Of a DNA stretch of 10,078 nt, positions 1 to 6,800 are shown in pieces. A program made the translations under genes and the position numbers. The stretch covers positions 1-10,078 of the forward strand of contig JAFZKM010000075.1 of NCBI GenBank assembly GCA_017553665.1, written 5' to 3'. Numbering within the stretch: the first letter of the stretch is position 1; every line of letters begins with the position of its first letter. The notes below the pieces were generated by a model, which saw only the letters and a program-made list of their open reading frames with translations, was not told the DNA's origin and did no database searches. This stretch comes from Lachnospiraceae bacterium. GTDB taxonomy: Bacteria > Bacillota_A > Clostridia > Lachnospirales > Lachnospiraceae.

Positions 1-114
1 ACCGCTGATGACGCTTTTCGCGTCATCAACGGCATCTGCACGACTGTATTGTGTACCGGCTGCTGCCGCCATCATCAGGCAGGCCAGTATCAATGCAATA
101 AACTTAGATCTCAT
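1..114 (-). CDS. Secreted protein, N-terminal part only (38 codons in window)
   Basis: The reading frame starts at ATG 114-112 and runs off the left edge of the window with no stop. The 38 visible residues begin with MRSK, followed by a hydrophobic stretch (roughly residues 5-19, rich in Ala, Leu, Ile and Met) and then polar sequence (TQYSRADAVDDAKSVISG). This is a typical Sec signal peptide with likely cleavage near an Ala around residues 19-27. The start overlaps the 3' end of the LPQTG-protein gene by 11 bases, so translation is probably coupled to it. A purine-rich stretch (AAGAAAGAGAAAC) precedes the ATG but gives only a moderate Shine-Dalgarno match. It is the third gene of the operon behind the cobalamin riboswitch. 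The mature protein is outside the window, so no family can be assigned. By analogy with transcobalamin architecture, an alpha/alpha-barrel partner would be an interesting possibility, but nothing visible proves it. Confidence 0.72.
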   Translation of the reverse strand, partial: MRSKFIALILACLMMAAAAGTQYSRADAVDDAKSVISG

Positions 115-934
115 TGTTTCTCTTTCTTGTTTCAGTGATCATAACACAGCCCATAGCAAGCATGAGCATTCCTACTGCCATATACACAGCGACGGGAGTG
201 GTGCCTGTCTGAGGAAGAGCCGGTGTTACTGCAGTATCTGCTGCAGCGACCGAGATCATGCATACGGGAGGAACAAGTGTCATGCTGTCAGACTTTGCGC
301 TTACAGTATATGTTCCGGCCTTGTCAAGAGTGATGACAGCCTTACCCGAAGCGTCTGTAACAACACCGGCGTCCTCACCGTTAACAGTGATCTTAGCGCC
401 TTCTACGGGGCTAACAACCTGATTCCAGTCAGCGTCATAGCCGAGAGAGCTTAATGAAAGTGTGATCGCGTCACCTGCGGAGGCATCCTTCGCGGAAGCG
501 TCAAACCAGCTGTATGCGTCCGACCATGCAACCGTATCGGTGTAAACAAAAGCGTATACATGATCGCCTTCGGCCACGGGATCCGTAAGGCTCCATGCCG
601 AAGCGTCGTTTACATAGTAGCCGTAGGAGCCGCCGTTCTCAACTCCCCAGAGTTTGGTAAGGCTGAGACCGTATTCGGTCATCGAGGAAGCATAGCCTGC
701 TGCCGCGCCGCCCTCATAGAAAGTCTCATGAGCTGCGTAAAGAGCATCATTTATAGTTATCGCACCGTCCGCGTCAATATCGGATACGGTGACCGCCACT
801 CTTGCGAGCGCGAGTTTTCCGTTTTCATCAGCGATCGTAACAAATACATTCTCGGTGGTATCTGCCGAAACATTGATCGCTGCGGATGAAAGAACCAGAA
901 CCGCCGCAAGGATTATTGCTGTAAATCTTTTCAT
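104..934 (-). CDS. LPQTG-anchored surface protein with transcobalamin C-domain-like (DUF4430-type) domain
   Basis: A 276-residue cell-wall protein. Residues 1-24 are a signal peptide (MKRFT, hydrophobic core, likely cut after VSA). Residues about 27-135 form a compact domain with a YGYYVND motif (105-110) and a VAEGDHVYAF motif (120-129). The pattern of an aromatic-rich strand, an Asn-Asp turn, then Gly-Asp and a strand is typical of DUF4430, the family related to the C-terminal beta domain of transcobalamin and intrinsic factor. Inside it, residues 52-63 look like one EF-hand/dockerin-type calcium loop (D52, D54, D56, G57, I59, D63). Residues about 150-230 look like an Ig-like or carboxypeptidase-regulatory-like beta domain (TDASGKAVITLDKAGTYTV). 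The end is a sortase signal: LPQTG (240-244), a hydrophobic span, then TETRKRNNEI. Its start overlaps the previous stop as ATGA, with AAAGG just upstream. The riboswitch upstream suggests a role in corrinoid capture; this is inference. The family assignment is from pattern, not from a search. Confidence 0.85.
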   Translation of the reverse strand: MKRFTAIILAAVLVLSSAAINVSADTTENVFVTIADENGKLALARVAVTVSDIDADGAITINDALYAAHETFYEGGAAAGYASSMTEYGLSLTKLWGVENGGSYGYYVNDASAWSLTDPVAEGDHVYAFVYTDTVAWSDAYSWFDASAKDASAGDAITLSLSSLGYDADWNQVVSPVEGAKITVNGEDAGVVTDASGKAVITLDKAGTYTVSAKSDSMTLVPPVCMISVAAADTAVTPALPQTGTTPVAVYMAVGMLMLAMGCVMITETRKRNNEI

Positions 935-1233
935 TGATCCTTTACCTCTTTCTTAAGTATTTTTTGCTGCTTCATTGCCTCGGTACGGCGTCTCTTGGAT
1001 CTGATCCGCTTTAGGGCGGTCTTGAGTCTTTTTTCATCGCTCCTCGGTTCCTTCAGGCCTGCTGCCTCCAGGGCTCTCGGCCAGGGTCCCAGGAAAGCCT
1101 TTATCGCGACCACCTCGCGCGCTTCAAAATCGGAGCGCTTCGGGAAACGTGTTTCCCCATTCGCCTGCAATTCATCCGCTTTCGCCACAAGCAGGCCGAT
1201 GCAGTCGTCACGCGTCAGCTTTTCCAGAGCCAT
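931..1233 (-). CDS. Small basic protein with homing-endonuclease-associated-repeat-like (HNH_repeat) domain
   Basis: A 100-residue protein, first gene behind the cobalamin riboswitch. I chose ATG 1233-1231 rather than the in-frame ATG at 1266-1264 because GAGGAGA (1245-1239) lies five bases before it, while nothing comparable precedes the upstream ATG. The longer form would be 111 aa. Residues about 7-61 resemble the homing endonuclease associated repeat: a helix (CIGLLVAKADEL), a Pro-Lys-Arg-Ser-Asp-Phe segment in place of the usual P(T/S)xxDF, and the hallmark ending FLGPWPRALEAAGL, close to the FGSWxxALeaAGL signature. The family is thought to bind nucleic acid and is often found attached to HNH nucleases, but no nuclease motif is visible here. 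The C-terminal 35 residues are extremely rich in Lys and Arg, which fits nucleic-acid binding. No signal peptide. Its stop overlaps the next start by four bases (ATGA). A DNA- or RNA-binding protein leading a B12-controlled surface operon is unusual; its role is unknown. Confidence 0.82.
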   Translation of the reverse strand: MALEKLTRDDCIGLLVAKADELQANGETRFPKRSDFEAREVVAIKAFLGPWPRALEAAGLKEPRSDEKRLKTALKRIRSKRRRTEAMKQQKILKKEVKDQ

Positions 1234-1280
1234 AAAAATCTCCTCAAAAATAAAACCTTTCACCACTCACGTGATAAAAG

Positions 1281-1324
1281 GCAACCAAAACAATCCCGTA
1301 CCGACCACGGGATCCAACGGTTGC
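1281..1324 (-). terminator. Nested hairpin, probable riboswitch expression platform / conditional terminator
   Basis: Between the aptamer and the first gene lies a nested inverted repeat. The inner stem is ATCCCGT (1293-1299) with ACGGGAT (1307-1313), a perfect 7-base match around a 7-base loop. The outer stem is GCAACC (1281-1286) with GGTTGC (1319-1324). On the transcript the structure is followed by CUUUUAU, a weak U-tract. The RNA GCAACC of the outer stem also occurs inside the aptamer (1412-1407), in the part corresponding to loop L5, so both copies could compete for the single GGUUGC. This suits a switch between an L5 contact and a terminator-like hairpin. The role and direction of control are inference. 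Confidence 0.55.
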
Positions 1325-1353
1325 ATTTTCATATCCAAAATGTTCATACCGAA

Positions 1354-1465
1354 CACGCCCCGGCAAGTATTCTGACTTATGGGCAACGCCCAATCACAGT
1401 AATGATGGTTGCGACGGAATCTCACCGAACTTCCCTCTGATCCGCAAACGCGGAACCGGAGCATG
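1354..1465 (-). promoter_or_regulatory. Cobalamin riboswitch aptamer
   Basis: Read on the minus strand this region carries the conserved core of the cobalamin riboswitch. Closing stem P1 pairs CATGCTCC (1465-1458) with GGGGCGTG (1361-1354), eight pairs including G-U. Next come a CCGGTTCCGCG...GCGGATCAGA arm, GGGAA (1435-1431), CGGTGAGATTCCG (1428-1416), the conserved ACTGTGA, a GGGC-GTT-GCCC hairpin (P6-like), and the B12 box AAGTCAGAATACTTGCC (1378-1362), which fits the family's B12-box consensus. The order matches the family. The region corresponding to L5 contains GCAACCATC rather than the common CCCGC-type loop, so the distal contact may be unusual. It sits downstream of a good promoter and upstream of the HEAR-like and LPQTG genes, which it should control, normally by repression when cobalamin is plentiful. 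Which corrinoid form (adenosyl, methyl or aquo) it senses cannot be told by eye. Confidence 0.93.
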
Positions 1466-1482
1466 CATATTCAATTTACAGC

Positions 1483-1496
1483 AGTGCTTTCGCACT
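1483..1496 (-). other. Perfect GAAA-tetraloop hairpin at the transcript 5' end
   Basis: On the minus strand AGTGC-GAAA-GCACT forms a perfect five-pair stem capped by a GNRA tetraloop. It begins about where transcription from the promoter at 1503-1531 should start, ahead of the aptamer's P1. It may stabilise the 5' end of the leader or dock into the aptamer; this is inference. Confidence 0.6.
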
Positions 1497-1502
1497 AAAC
1501 CA

Positions 1503-1531
1503 ATTATAAATGCAGCTTCACGAAAAAACAA
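1503..1531 (-). promoter_or_regulatory. Sigma-70-type promoter of the riboswitch operon
   Basis: On the minus strand TTGTTT (1531-1526) and a perfect TATAAT (1508-1503) are separated by exactly 17 bases. The predicted start is near 1496, so the transcript would open with the GAAA-tetraloop hairpin and then enter the cobalamin aptamer. The -35 box is only a half match, which is common in AT-rich clostridial promoters. The promoter lies just after the stop codon of the formate/nitrite-type gene, and makes the B12 operon an independent unit. Confidence 0.72.
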
Positions 1532-1537
1532 CCGTAA

Positions 1538-2146
1538 TTAAGAAGTTACCGCTTTTTCTCCGAGCCACCAGATCACTCCTCCGACAGCATTTCCGACAGT
1601 CGCCCATAACAGGAACAGGGCCACGTTCGGGATATCTGCCGCGCGGGCAGCCGCGAGGTAGAACATATCCGCAACTACGTGTTCCGCGCCGCACAGGATG
1701 AACACCATGACACCCAGGACTGTCACGAGGTATTTCGCGAAGCCCTCAGCCTTCGCGTAGCCTCTGACAGCTATCGCGATGCAGAACTCACAGATGATAC
1801 CGTCAATTATCACGATATAGAACGGCTTAGCCAGCTTTGCCGCCGCGACCGCAGCAGCAGTCGAATTAAGACTCGCGTGTGTTGAGACCATGAGCCCGAA
1901 CAGCACGGCACCGATCAGATTTCCTATCCAGATGAGCGCCAGCTTACCCGGTTTCTTTATAAATGCCTCATTGCAGGCTTTTCCGGTGTACAGATCAAAT
2001 CCGAACACCAATACCGTTATCAGCCCGACCGAGAACAGGAATGCCCCTACTACCTTATTCTCGCACGCAAGGAAAACCGTTCCGCCCAGAGCAATGGACG
2101 CTCCGGCACAGATTGCCCTGATCAGCCCCATATCATGTTTCTTCAT
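1538..2146 (-). CDS. Formate/nitrite transporter (FNT) family channel, short form
   Basis: A 202-residue integral membrane protein; FNT pentamer subunits (FocA, NirC, HSC) usually have about 250-290 residues. Six hydrophobic segments can be traced. The first FNT signature is visible as GAFLFSVGLITVLVFGFDLYTGKA (34-57), matching the 'LFTG' omega-loop region with T54. The second is GAEHVVADMF (153-162), containing the conserved channel histidine H156. In the segment before it, where family members usually have a CNxLVCLA motif, this protein reads ICEFCIAIA, so Asn is replaced by Glu (E120). This could alter selectivity. Substrates in the family are formate, nitrite, hydrosulfide or related small monovalent anions; the choice here cannot be made. 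The start is supported by GGGAGG a few bases upstream. The gene follows the AraC-type regulator by 38 bases in the same direction and is probably co-transcribed with it. No convincing terminator follows. Confidence 0.9.
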   Translation of the reverse strand: MKKHDMGLIRAICAGASIALGGTVFLACENKVVGAFLFSVGLITVLVFGFDLYTGKACNEAFIKKPGKLALIWIGNLIGAVLFGLMVSTHASLNSTAAAVAAAKLAKPFYIVIIDGIICEFCIAIAVRGYAKAEGFAKYLVTVLGVMVFILCGAEHVVADMFYLAAARAADIPNVALFLLWATVGNAVGGVIWWLGEKAVTS

Positions 2147-2184
2147 ATGCCCTCCCGAAATATGTTCTGTTATGTGATATCTGT

Positions 2185-3753
2185 TCAGTATCTCTTCGAG
2201 TTCTGCTCCCTGTATTCGATCGCCGAGATCCCTTCGGCCTTCCTGAATACCGTCGCGAAATACCCGTCGCTCGCGAATCCGACGAGGCTCGCGATGTCCT
2301 TGACTTTGATATTGCTGTTCTTTAAGAGTTCCTTTGCCCGTTCGAGCCTGTAATTCTTGATAAAGCTGTTTATCGACTCGCCTTTGACCCTCCTGAACAT
2401 CGCGCTCAGATAATTCGGCGAAAGGAATACCTTCTGCGCGATATATTCCATCGTAAGCGAGGTATTCTTATACTCGGAGCGGATTATCGCGATGACTTTG
2501 TCAATGACGATCGAGCTGTCATTCGCGTAGGAGTTTTTCTTGCCCTTCTCGGCCTTTTCCAGGAGCGCTACAACGCTTTCCTCGATCGACCAGATATCGG
2601 GAACAGTCAGGATATATTTGGCGGCCTCCATATTCTCTTTGGTCGTCATGACGTCGGAATTCTGTGAAAGCCTGCTGAGTATCTCTATGAAAATGTGGCG
2701 TACATAGATATTGCTCATGCTTCCTTCCTGCTCAATGCGGCTCACCGTACGCTTTACGCCCTCCGCGGCTTTCCTGAATTCCCTGAACCTGATATCTTCG
2801 TATACCTGCATGAGAATGGTCTCAACATTCTCGTCCGCGCTGCTCTTCTGCGTGTAGGCTACCCTGTCGACCAGGACGTCACCCTCTTTCAGAAGGAAAC
2901 GGCTTTCTTCGAGCAGATCGAATTTCTTGTAAGCCGAAAGAAGGTCCACACCGTTCTGCGAAGGAATACTGATCAGGATCGTGCTGTCGCAGCCGAGTTC
3001 CAGCCTGATGCCTCTGCGTATCTTCTCGCCAAATGCCCTGAGATTTCGCTCATACGGGATCTTGTCGCTCACCGCGAAAAGCAGCTCCCTGTCACCGGAA
3101 ATGTTAAGGCAGAAGAATTCCGCGTATTTAAACTTAAGCAGCATCTTCATGAGCCTGTCTTCAGCGCCCGAAAGTGCCGGCTCCGAGCTCAGGATAAGGA
3201 TCAGCGTTACGCATTTGCCGTTGAACTCTTTGGCTTTAAAATCCATCGCCGCTTCTGAAAGCGCTCCATCTTCCGACTGTATGAGCTCCTTCAAGATATT
3301 CACGGAGCGGTAGGAATCATTCTCAAGCCTTAAGAGCTTCAGCTCCTCCGCAATGCTTCTCTTCTGCTCCAGCTCCTCTATCAGGGCCGCGGCGTTCTTC
3401 TGCTTTCGTTCTTCGCCGCCTTTGCCCGCGATGACCAAAGAAACTCCGAAAAGGATCTGATCCGAAATGGCAGCAGTGTCCTTTTCTTTGCAGTAAAGGA
3501 CCAATGTGCAGTATCTGTCGTTCGATCTGCATTTCTTTATGAAATCGTCGCGGTAAGAACGCAGCATCTCAATATCCGCGATCAGGACCTCCGGTTTTCT
3601 GCGCTTCTGCTCCAGCAGAGCGTCGTGAGAGTTCCCCGCCTCAAACGTTTCGAACCGCTTCGTCCCCGCGAGCCATTCCGCGATCTCTCTCCGCGTTCCG
3701 CTGTCTGCGGCGCAGATCAGAGCATTAAAAAGATCATCGGTGTTTTTCCGCAT
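2185..3753 (-). CDS. AraC-family transcriptional regulator with degenerate response-regulator receiver (YesN-like)
   Basis: A 522-residue cytoplasmic regulator. Residues about 10-112 resemble a receiver domain with the phosphoacceptor-position Asp in LIADIEM (D60) and a Lys near the end (K111). The usual acidic pair is replaced by alanines (LICAADS, residues 12-18) and the switch Thr/Ser position reads LYC, so it may be a pseudo-receiver. A coiled-coil-like stretch follows (about 115-148, EELEQKR...EELKLLRLEN). The middle (about 178-300) looks like the degenerate GGDEF-like linker seen in long YesN-type regulators. The C-terminus (about 415-518) is a double helix-turn-helix AraC domain: MEYIAQKVFLSPNYLSAMFR in the first unit, VKDIASLVGFASDGYFATVFRK in the second. 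AAGGAG lies about 11 bases before the ATG, with AAGG closer in. No histidine kinase is in the window. The nearest likely target is the FNT gene downstream or the secreted-protein genes upstream; the target is inference. Confidence 0.92.
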   Translation of the reverse strand: MRKNTDDLFNALICAADSGTRREIAEWLAGTKRFETFEAGNSHDALLEQKRRKPEVLIADIEMLRSYRDDFIKKCRSNDRYCTLVLYCKEKDTAAISDQILFGVSLVIAGKGGEERKQKNAAALIEELEQKRSIAEELKLLRLENDSYRSVNILKELIQSEDGALSEAAMDFKAKEFNGKCVTLILILSSEPALSGAEDRLMKMLLKFKYAEFFCLNISGDRELLFAVSDKIPYERNLRAFGEKIRRGIRLELGCDSTILISIPSQNGVDLLSAYKKFDLLEESRFLLKEGDVLVDRVAYTQKSSADENVETILMQVYEDIRFREFRKAAEGVKRTVSRIEQEGSMSNIYVRHIFIEILSRLSQNSDVMTTKENMEAAKYILTVPDIWSIEESVVALLEKAEKGKKNSYANDSSIVIDKVIAIIRSEYKNTSLTMEYIAQKVFLSPNYLSAMFRRVKGESINSFIKNYRLERAKELLKNSNIKVKDIASLVGFASDGYFATVFRKAEGISAIEYREQNSKRY

Positions 3754-3780
3754 ACCTTAATACACTCCTTCTTCATATTC

Positions 3781-3809
3781 AGTTTAAAACGAAATCACCG
3801 TGAATACAA
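3781..3809 (-). promoter_or_regulatory. Possible promoter of the AraC-regulator/FNT unit
   Basis: On the minus strand TTGTAT (3809-3804) and TAAACT (3786-3781) are spaced by 17 bases and lie directly behind the terminator of the large phosphoesterase gene. Both boxes are partial matches, so this is a plausible but weak call. A promoter here is expected, since the terminator separates the two units. Confidence 0.4.
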
Positions 3810-3843
3810 GCAAAACAGCAGGCCCCTCAGCGGAGCCTGCTGT
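3807..3843 (-). terminator. Intrinsic terminator of the secreted phosphoesterase gene
   Basis: On the minus strand, starting seven bases after the stop codon, ACAGCAGGC (3843-3835) pairs perfectly with GCCTGCTGT (3823-3815) around an 11-base loop. The tail is TTTTGCTTG, with its first T inside the stem end. A nine-pair GC-rich stem with a T-tract in this place is a standard rho-independent terminator. Confidence 0.9.
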
Positions 3844-3849
3844 AATAGA

Positions 3850-6800
3850 TTATTTGATCGTAACGCTCGTCGTAAACTTCTTAACAGTTCCGTCGGGCAT
3901 TGTAACCTTAACGGTGATCTTAGCCTTGCCCTTCTTGACCGCCGTGATCTTTCCGGTCTTCTTGTCGATCTTCACAATCTTCTTGTTGCTTGATGAATAT
4001 GTAACCTTCGCGTCCTTCAGTTCTGCGGGAAGTACAAGACCTGCAGCGTTCTTCTTGGTCTTGCCTGCCTTTACCTTGACGCTCTTCTTTACGGTGATCT
4101 GCTCTGCGAGAGTGATGACCGTCTTCTTCGAAGCAGCTTTGCTTAAGAGAACGAATTCGCCCTCCTCGTAAGCCGTGAATGTCGCATAACCGTCTTCATC
4201 AACAGTGATCTTTGTATCCGCCGTCTCAAGGAGCTTATTGCCGGACTTGTCTACCTTGTAGAGGTAGAGATCCTTTCCTGCCTCTCCGATCGACTTATCG
4301 TCAACCTTAACCTTGATCTCCTTCGGATACTCAGCGTCTTCGCCGCCTACCTCAACATCAAAGCCTGTAAGCTTCTTGCCTGTAAACTGCTTATCCTTGC
4401 TGAAGTATGTTCCTTCAACTTCTTCCGCCGCGTCTGCCGCGCCTTCGGGAGTCTCGGGATTCTCAATGTCTACCTGCTCTGAAGGTGTTCCTTCGGGAGT
4501 CTGAGGATTGTCAACATCTACCTGCTCGGAAGGTGTATCGCTCTCGCCGGGCTCTTCAACCGGATCATCAACGATAGGAGGAATGATGATCGGGAAGTGA
4601 GGTGTTATTCCGCCGATCGGGCTTGTTCCGCCGCCGCTGATGGGCTCGGGATCATCTTCATCCTCGGGAAGCGAAGCTGCCGTAAGGCCTCCGATGTAAT
4701 CCTTATCGTCGGTATCATCAATGCCTGTATCCTCGGTAATGCTGAATTCAATGAGCGTCTCGCCCTTGAAGAATGCCGACTCCTTGCCAAGCTTTACATG
4801 AAGAGTATAAGTTCCGACCTGCTTGGGAAGTCTGTCATTGCTTGTGTATGCGCTTCCGTCCGCAAGTGTTCCGGTTACGCTGTAAATAATCTTGTCGTAA
4901 TCGCTGAACTGAATCTCTTCTTCCTCTGTTCCGGGAATGACCGCAAGGATATCATCTGTTTCAAGCCTTGCTGCCTTGCCGTCGTATTCCTTATCCTCAA
5001 CGTAAACGCCTGTAAACTCAACGGCCTTCTTGTCGAGGTCGGGCTGATGCTCGCCGTCCTTGATAACGGTGAAGGTATCAAAGAGGTCTGCCTTTCCGCC
5101 TGAGAAGCAGTAAGTATCGTATGTCATTACATCGCCGCTGACTCTTACCAGAGCGAAGAATTGCTTCGCGTACTTAAGTCCGCATTCGGTTCCGTTAACG
5201 GGGCTGATCGCGATACCGTCAAGGATGCACTGATCGGGCATCTGGTAGCGGGCCTCGGCATTGTCCTTTGAGATCTCAAGGGACTTTGTTCCCGAATAAT
5301 TGATCGTTACATAATGTGTTCCTTCGGGCTCAACGTTCCAGATCCTGTCGCCTGTAGTCTCGATCTCTGCAGTGTAAGGATCGTCGTATGAAACTTCGCC
5401 GTAGCCCTTGAAGGTCTCGCGCTCATTGCTCTGATAGCCGCTGAACGTGTTGCCGTTTAAGTCCTCACCGTAGTAGTAAGGAACGGTTCTGGTGTAAGCG
5501 TGATCATGTCCCTGGAGAACAAGGTCAACCTCGTATTCCGCAAGGAGCGGGGTAATGTTCTCACGCAGGCAGCGTGATCCGCCGTCCATTGTATGATAAC
5601 CAACGGACATCATTCCGGCATGAGTAAGGTAAATGATCCACTTAACCTCACCTGCTTCACGGAGCCCATTCGCTCTCTGAAGCTCGCTTATGATCCATGC
5701 ATACTGCTCGTGGTAATCAGCCTTGGAATCGTACTCGCCGTTCGCGGGATAACTGTCAAGGTTACCCGATTCGTTCGAGTTTGATCCGAGAATGAATACA
5801 TTACCTACCTGATAGCTGTAGCATGCACCGGTTCTGTGAGTGTTGTGCTTGCCGTCTGTACAGTAATCCCGGAAGTCGATATCGTACATCGACCAGAAAA
5901 TGTCTTCGGTTACATCGTGGTTTCCCGCGACAGGGATGATGACGGTATTCATCAGATCGTCGGAGTCAAAATCCTGAGACATATTGTACTCATCGATGAA
6001 TATCTTGCCGTCATGGCACTCGTTGGTGATATCACCTGTGTTGAAGGTTCCGACATGCATCGAACCTGATGCGTTTACCTTCTTGTACGCAGCGCGAAGA
6101 ACATTCTCGTACTGTCTGTATTCTGACTCAGAAGTAGCCTGAGGGTCTGTTACGTGAATGAATGTAAAGTCATCCAGGTCGGAATCGATCTTCATCACGC
6201 CGGGCTTCGACCAGCCTGAAGACTCGGAGCCTACTCTGTAGTAATACTCATTCTTGTCGAGGAGATTCTCAACATGAGCCTTGTGGCAATAGTAAACAGT
6301 CGCATCCTTTGAACTGTTCGTAAATGATACGCCGAAATAATCAGGGATCGTTTCTACATCAGCGGTATCCCACCAGAATGTCGAAATATCTTCTACATTT
6401 TTCTTGTTAATGATCTGCAGCGCAGAACCTGTTGCTGCGATATTAGCTGTTCTCCATGCAACGCCTCTGGAGAAAATGTCATTGTAGTATGTAACCGCGA
6501 TACCCTGAACATTCTCACTGATATCGTAAGGGCAAGCGGGCTTTGCGGGTTCGGAATGATCCACAACATCGGTGAGGAAGTAGATTCCCTTGATGATGAT
6601 GGAGGAGCCCTTTGTTACAAATTCTGCATTCGCCTTACCACGGATAGCGTAAACAGTTTTTCCGTCTAAAGCATCCGGGATCTTGTAAATAGCCTTGTTA
6701 TCTATTGTATCCAGATATTCGATCTTACCGTAATCAGGATTATCATATGCATCAGGGCCGCTGAACTGAGGTTCAAGATCAATGTTTTCAAGTTCAAGAC

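Noticed and set aside
7..27. Inverted repeat GATGACGC / GCGTCATC near the left edge
   Set aside because: It lies inside the coding sequence of the truncated secreted protein, without a T-tract; probably chance.
8..454. A 148-codon plus-strand frame
   Set aside because: It is antisense to the LPQTG gene and the next signal peptide; its Cys/His/Ser-rich sequence has no domain-like pattern.
1234..1266. An upstream in-frame ATG that would lengthen the HEAR-like protein by 11 residues
   Set aside because: GAGGAGA sits at the right distance before the ATG at 1233 and would fall inside the coding region of the longer form.
1267..1464. A 65-codon open frame on the minus strand
   Set aside because: It lies across the cobalamin riboswitch and its expression platform; the apparent protein is a translation of conserved RNA sequence and has no ribosome binding site.
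1515..1560. A terminator for the FNT gene (GTAA...TTAC followed by a T-run)
   Set aside because: The stem is only about four pairs and the T-run is part of the next promoter region, so there is not enough for a call.
2695..3258. A 187-codon plus-strand frame
   Set aside because: It is antisense to the AraC-type regulator, whose minus-strand frame has clear helix-turn-helix motifs.
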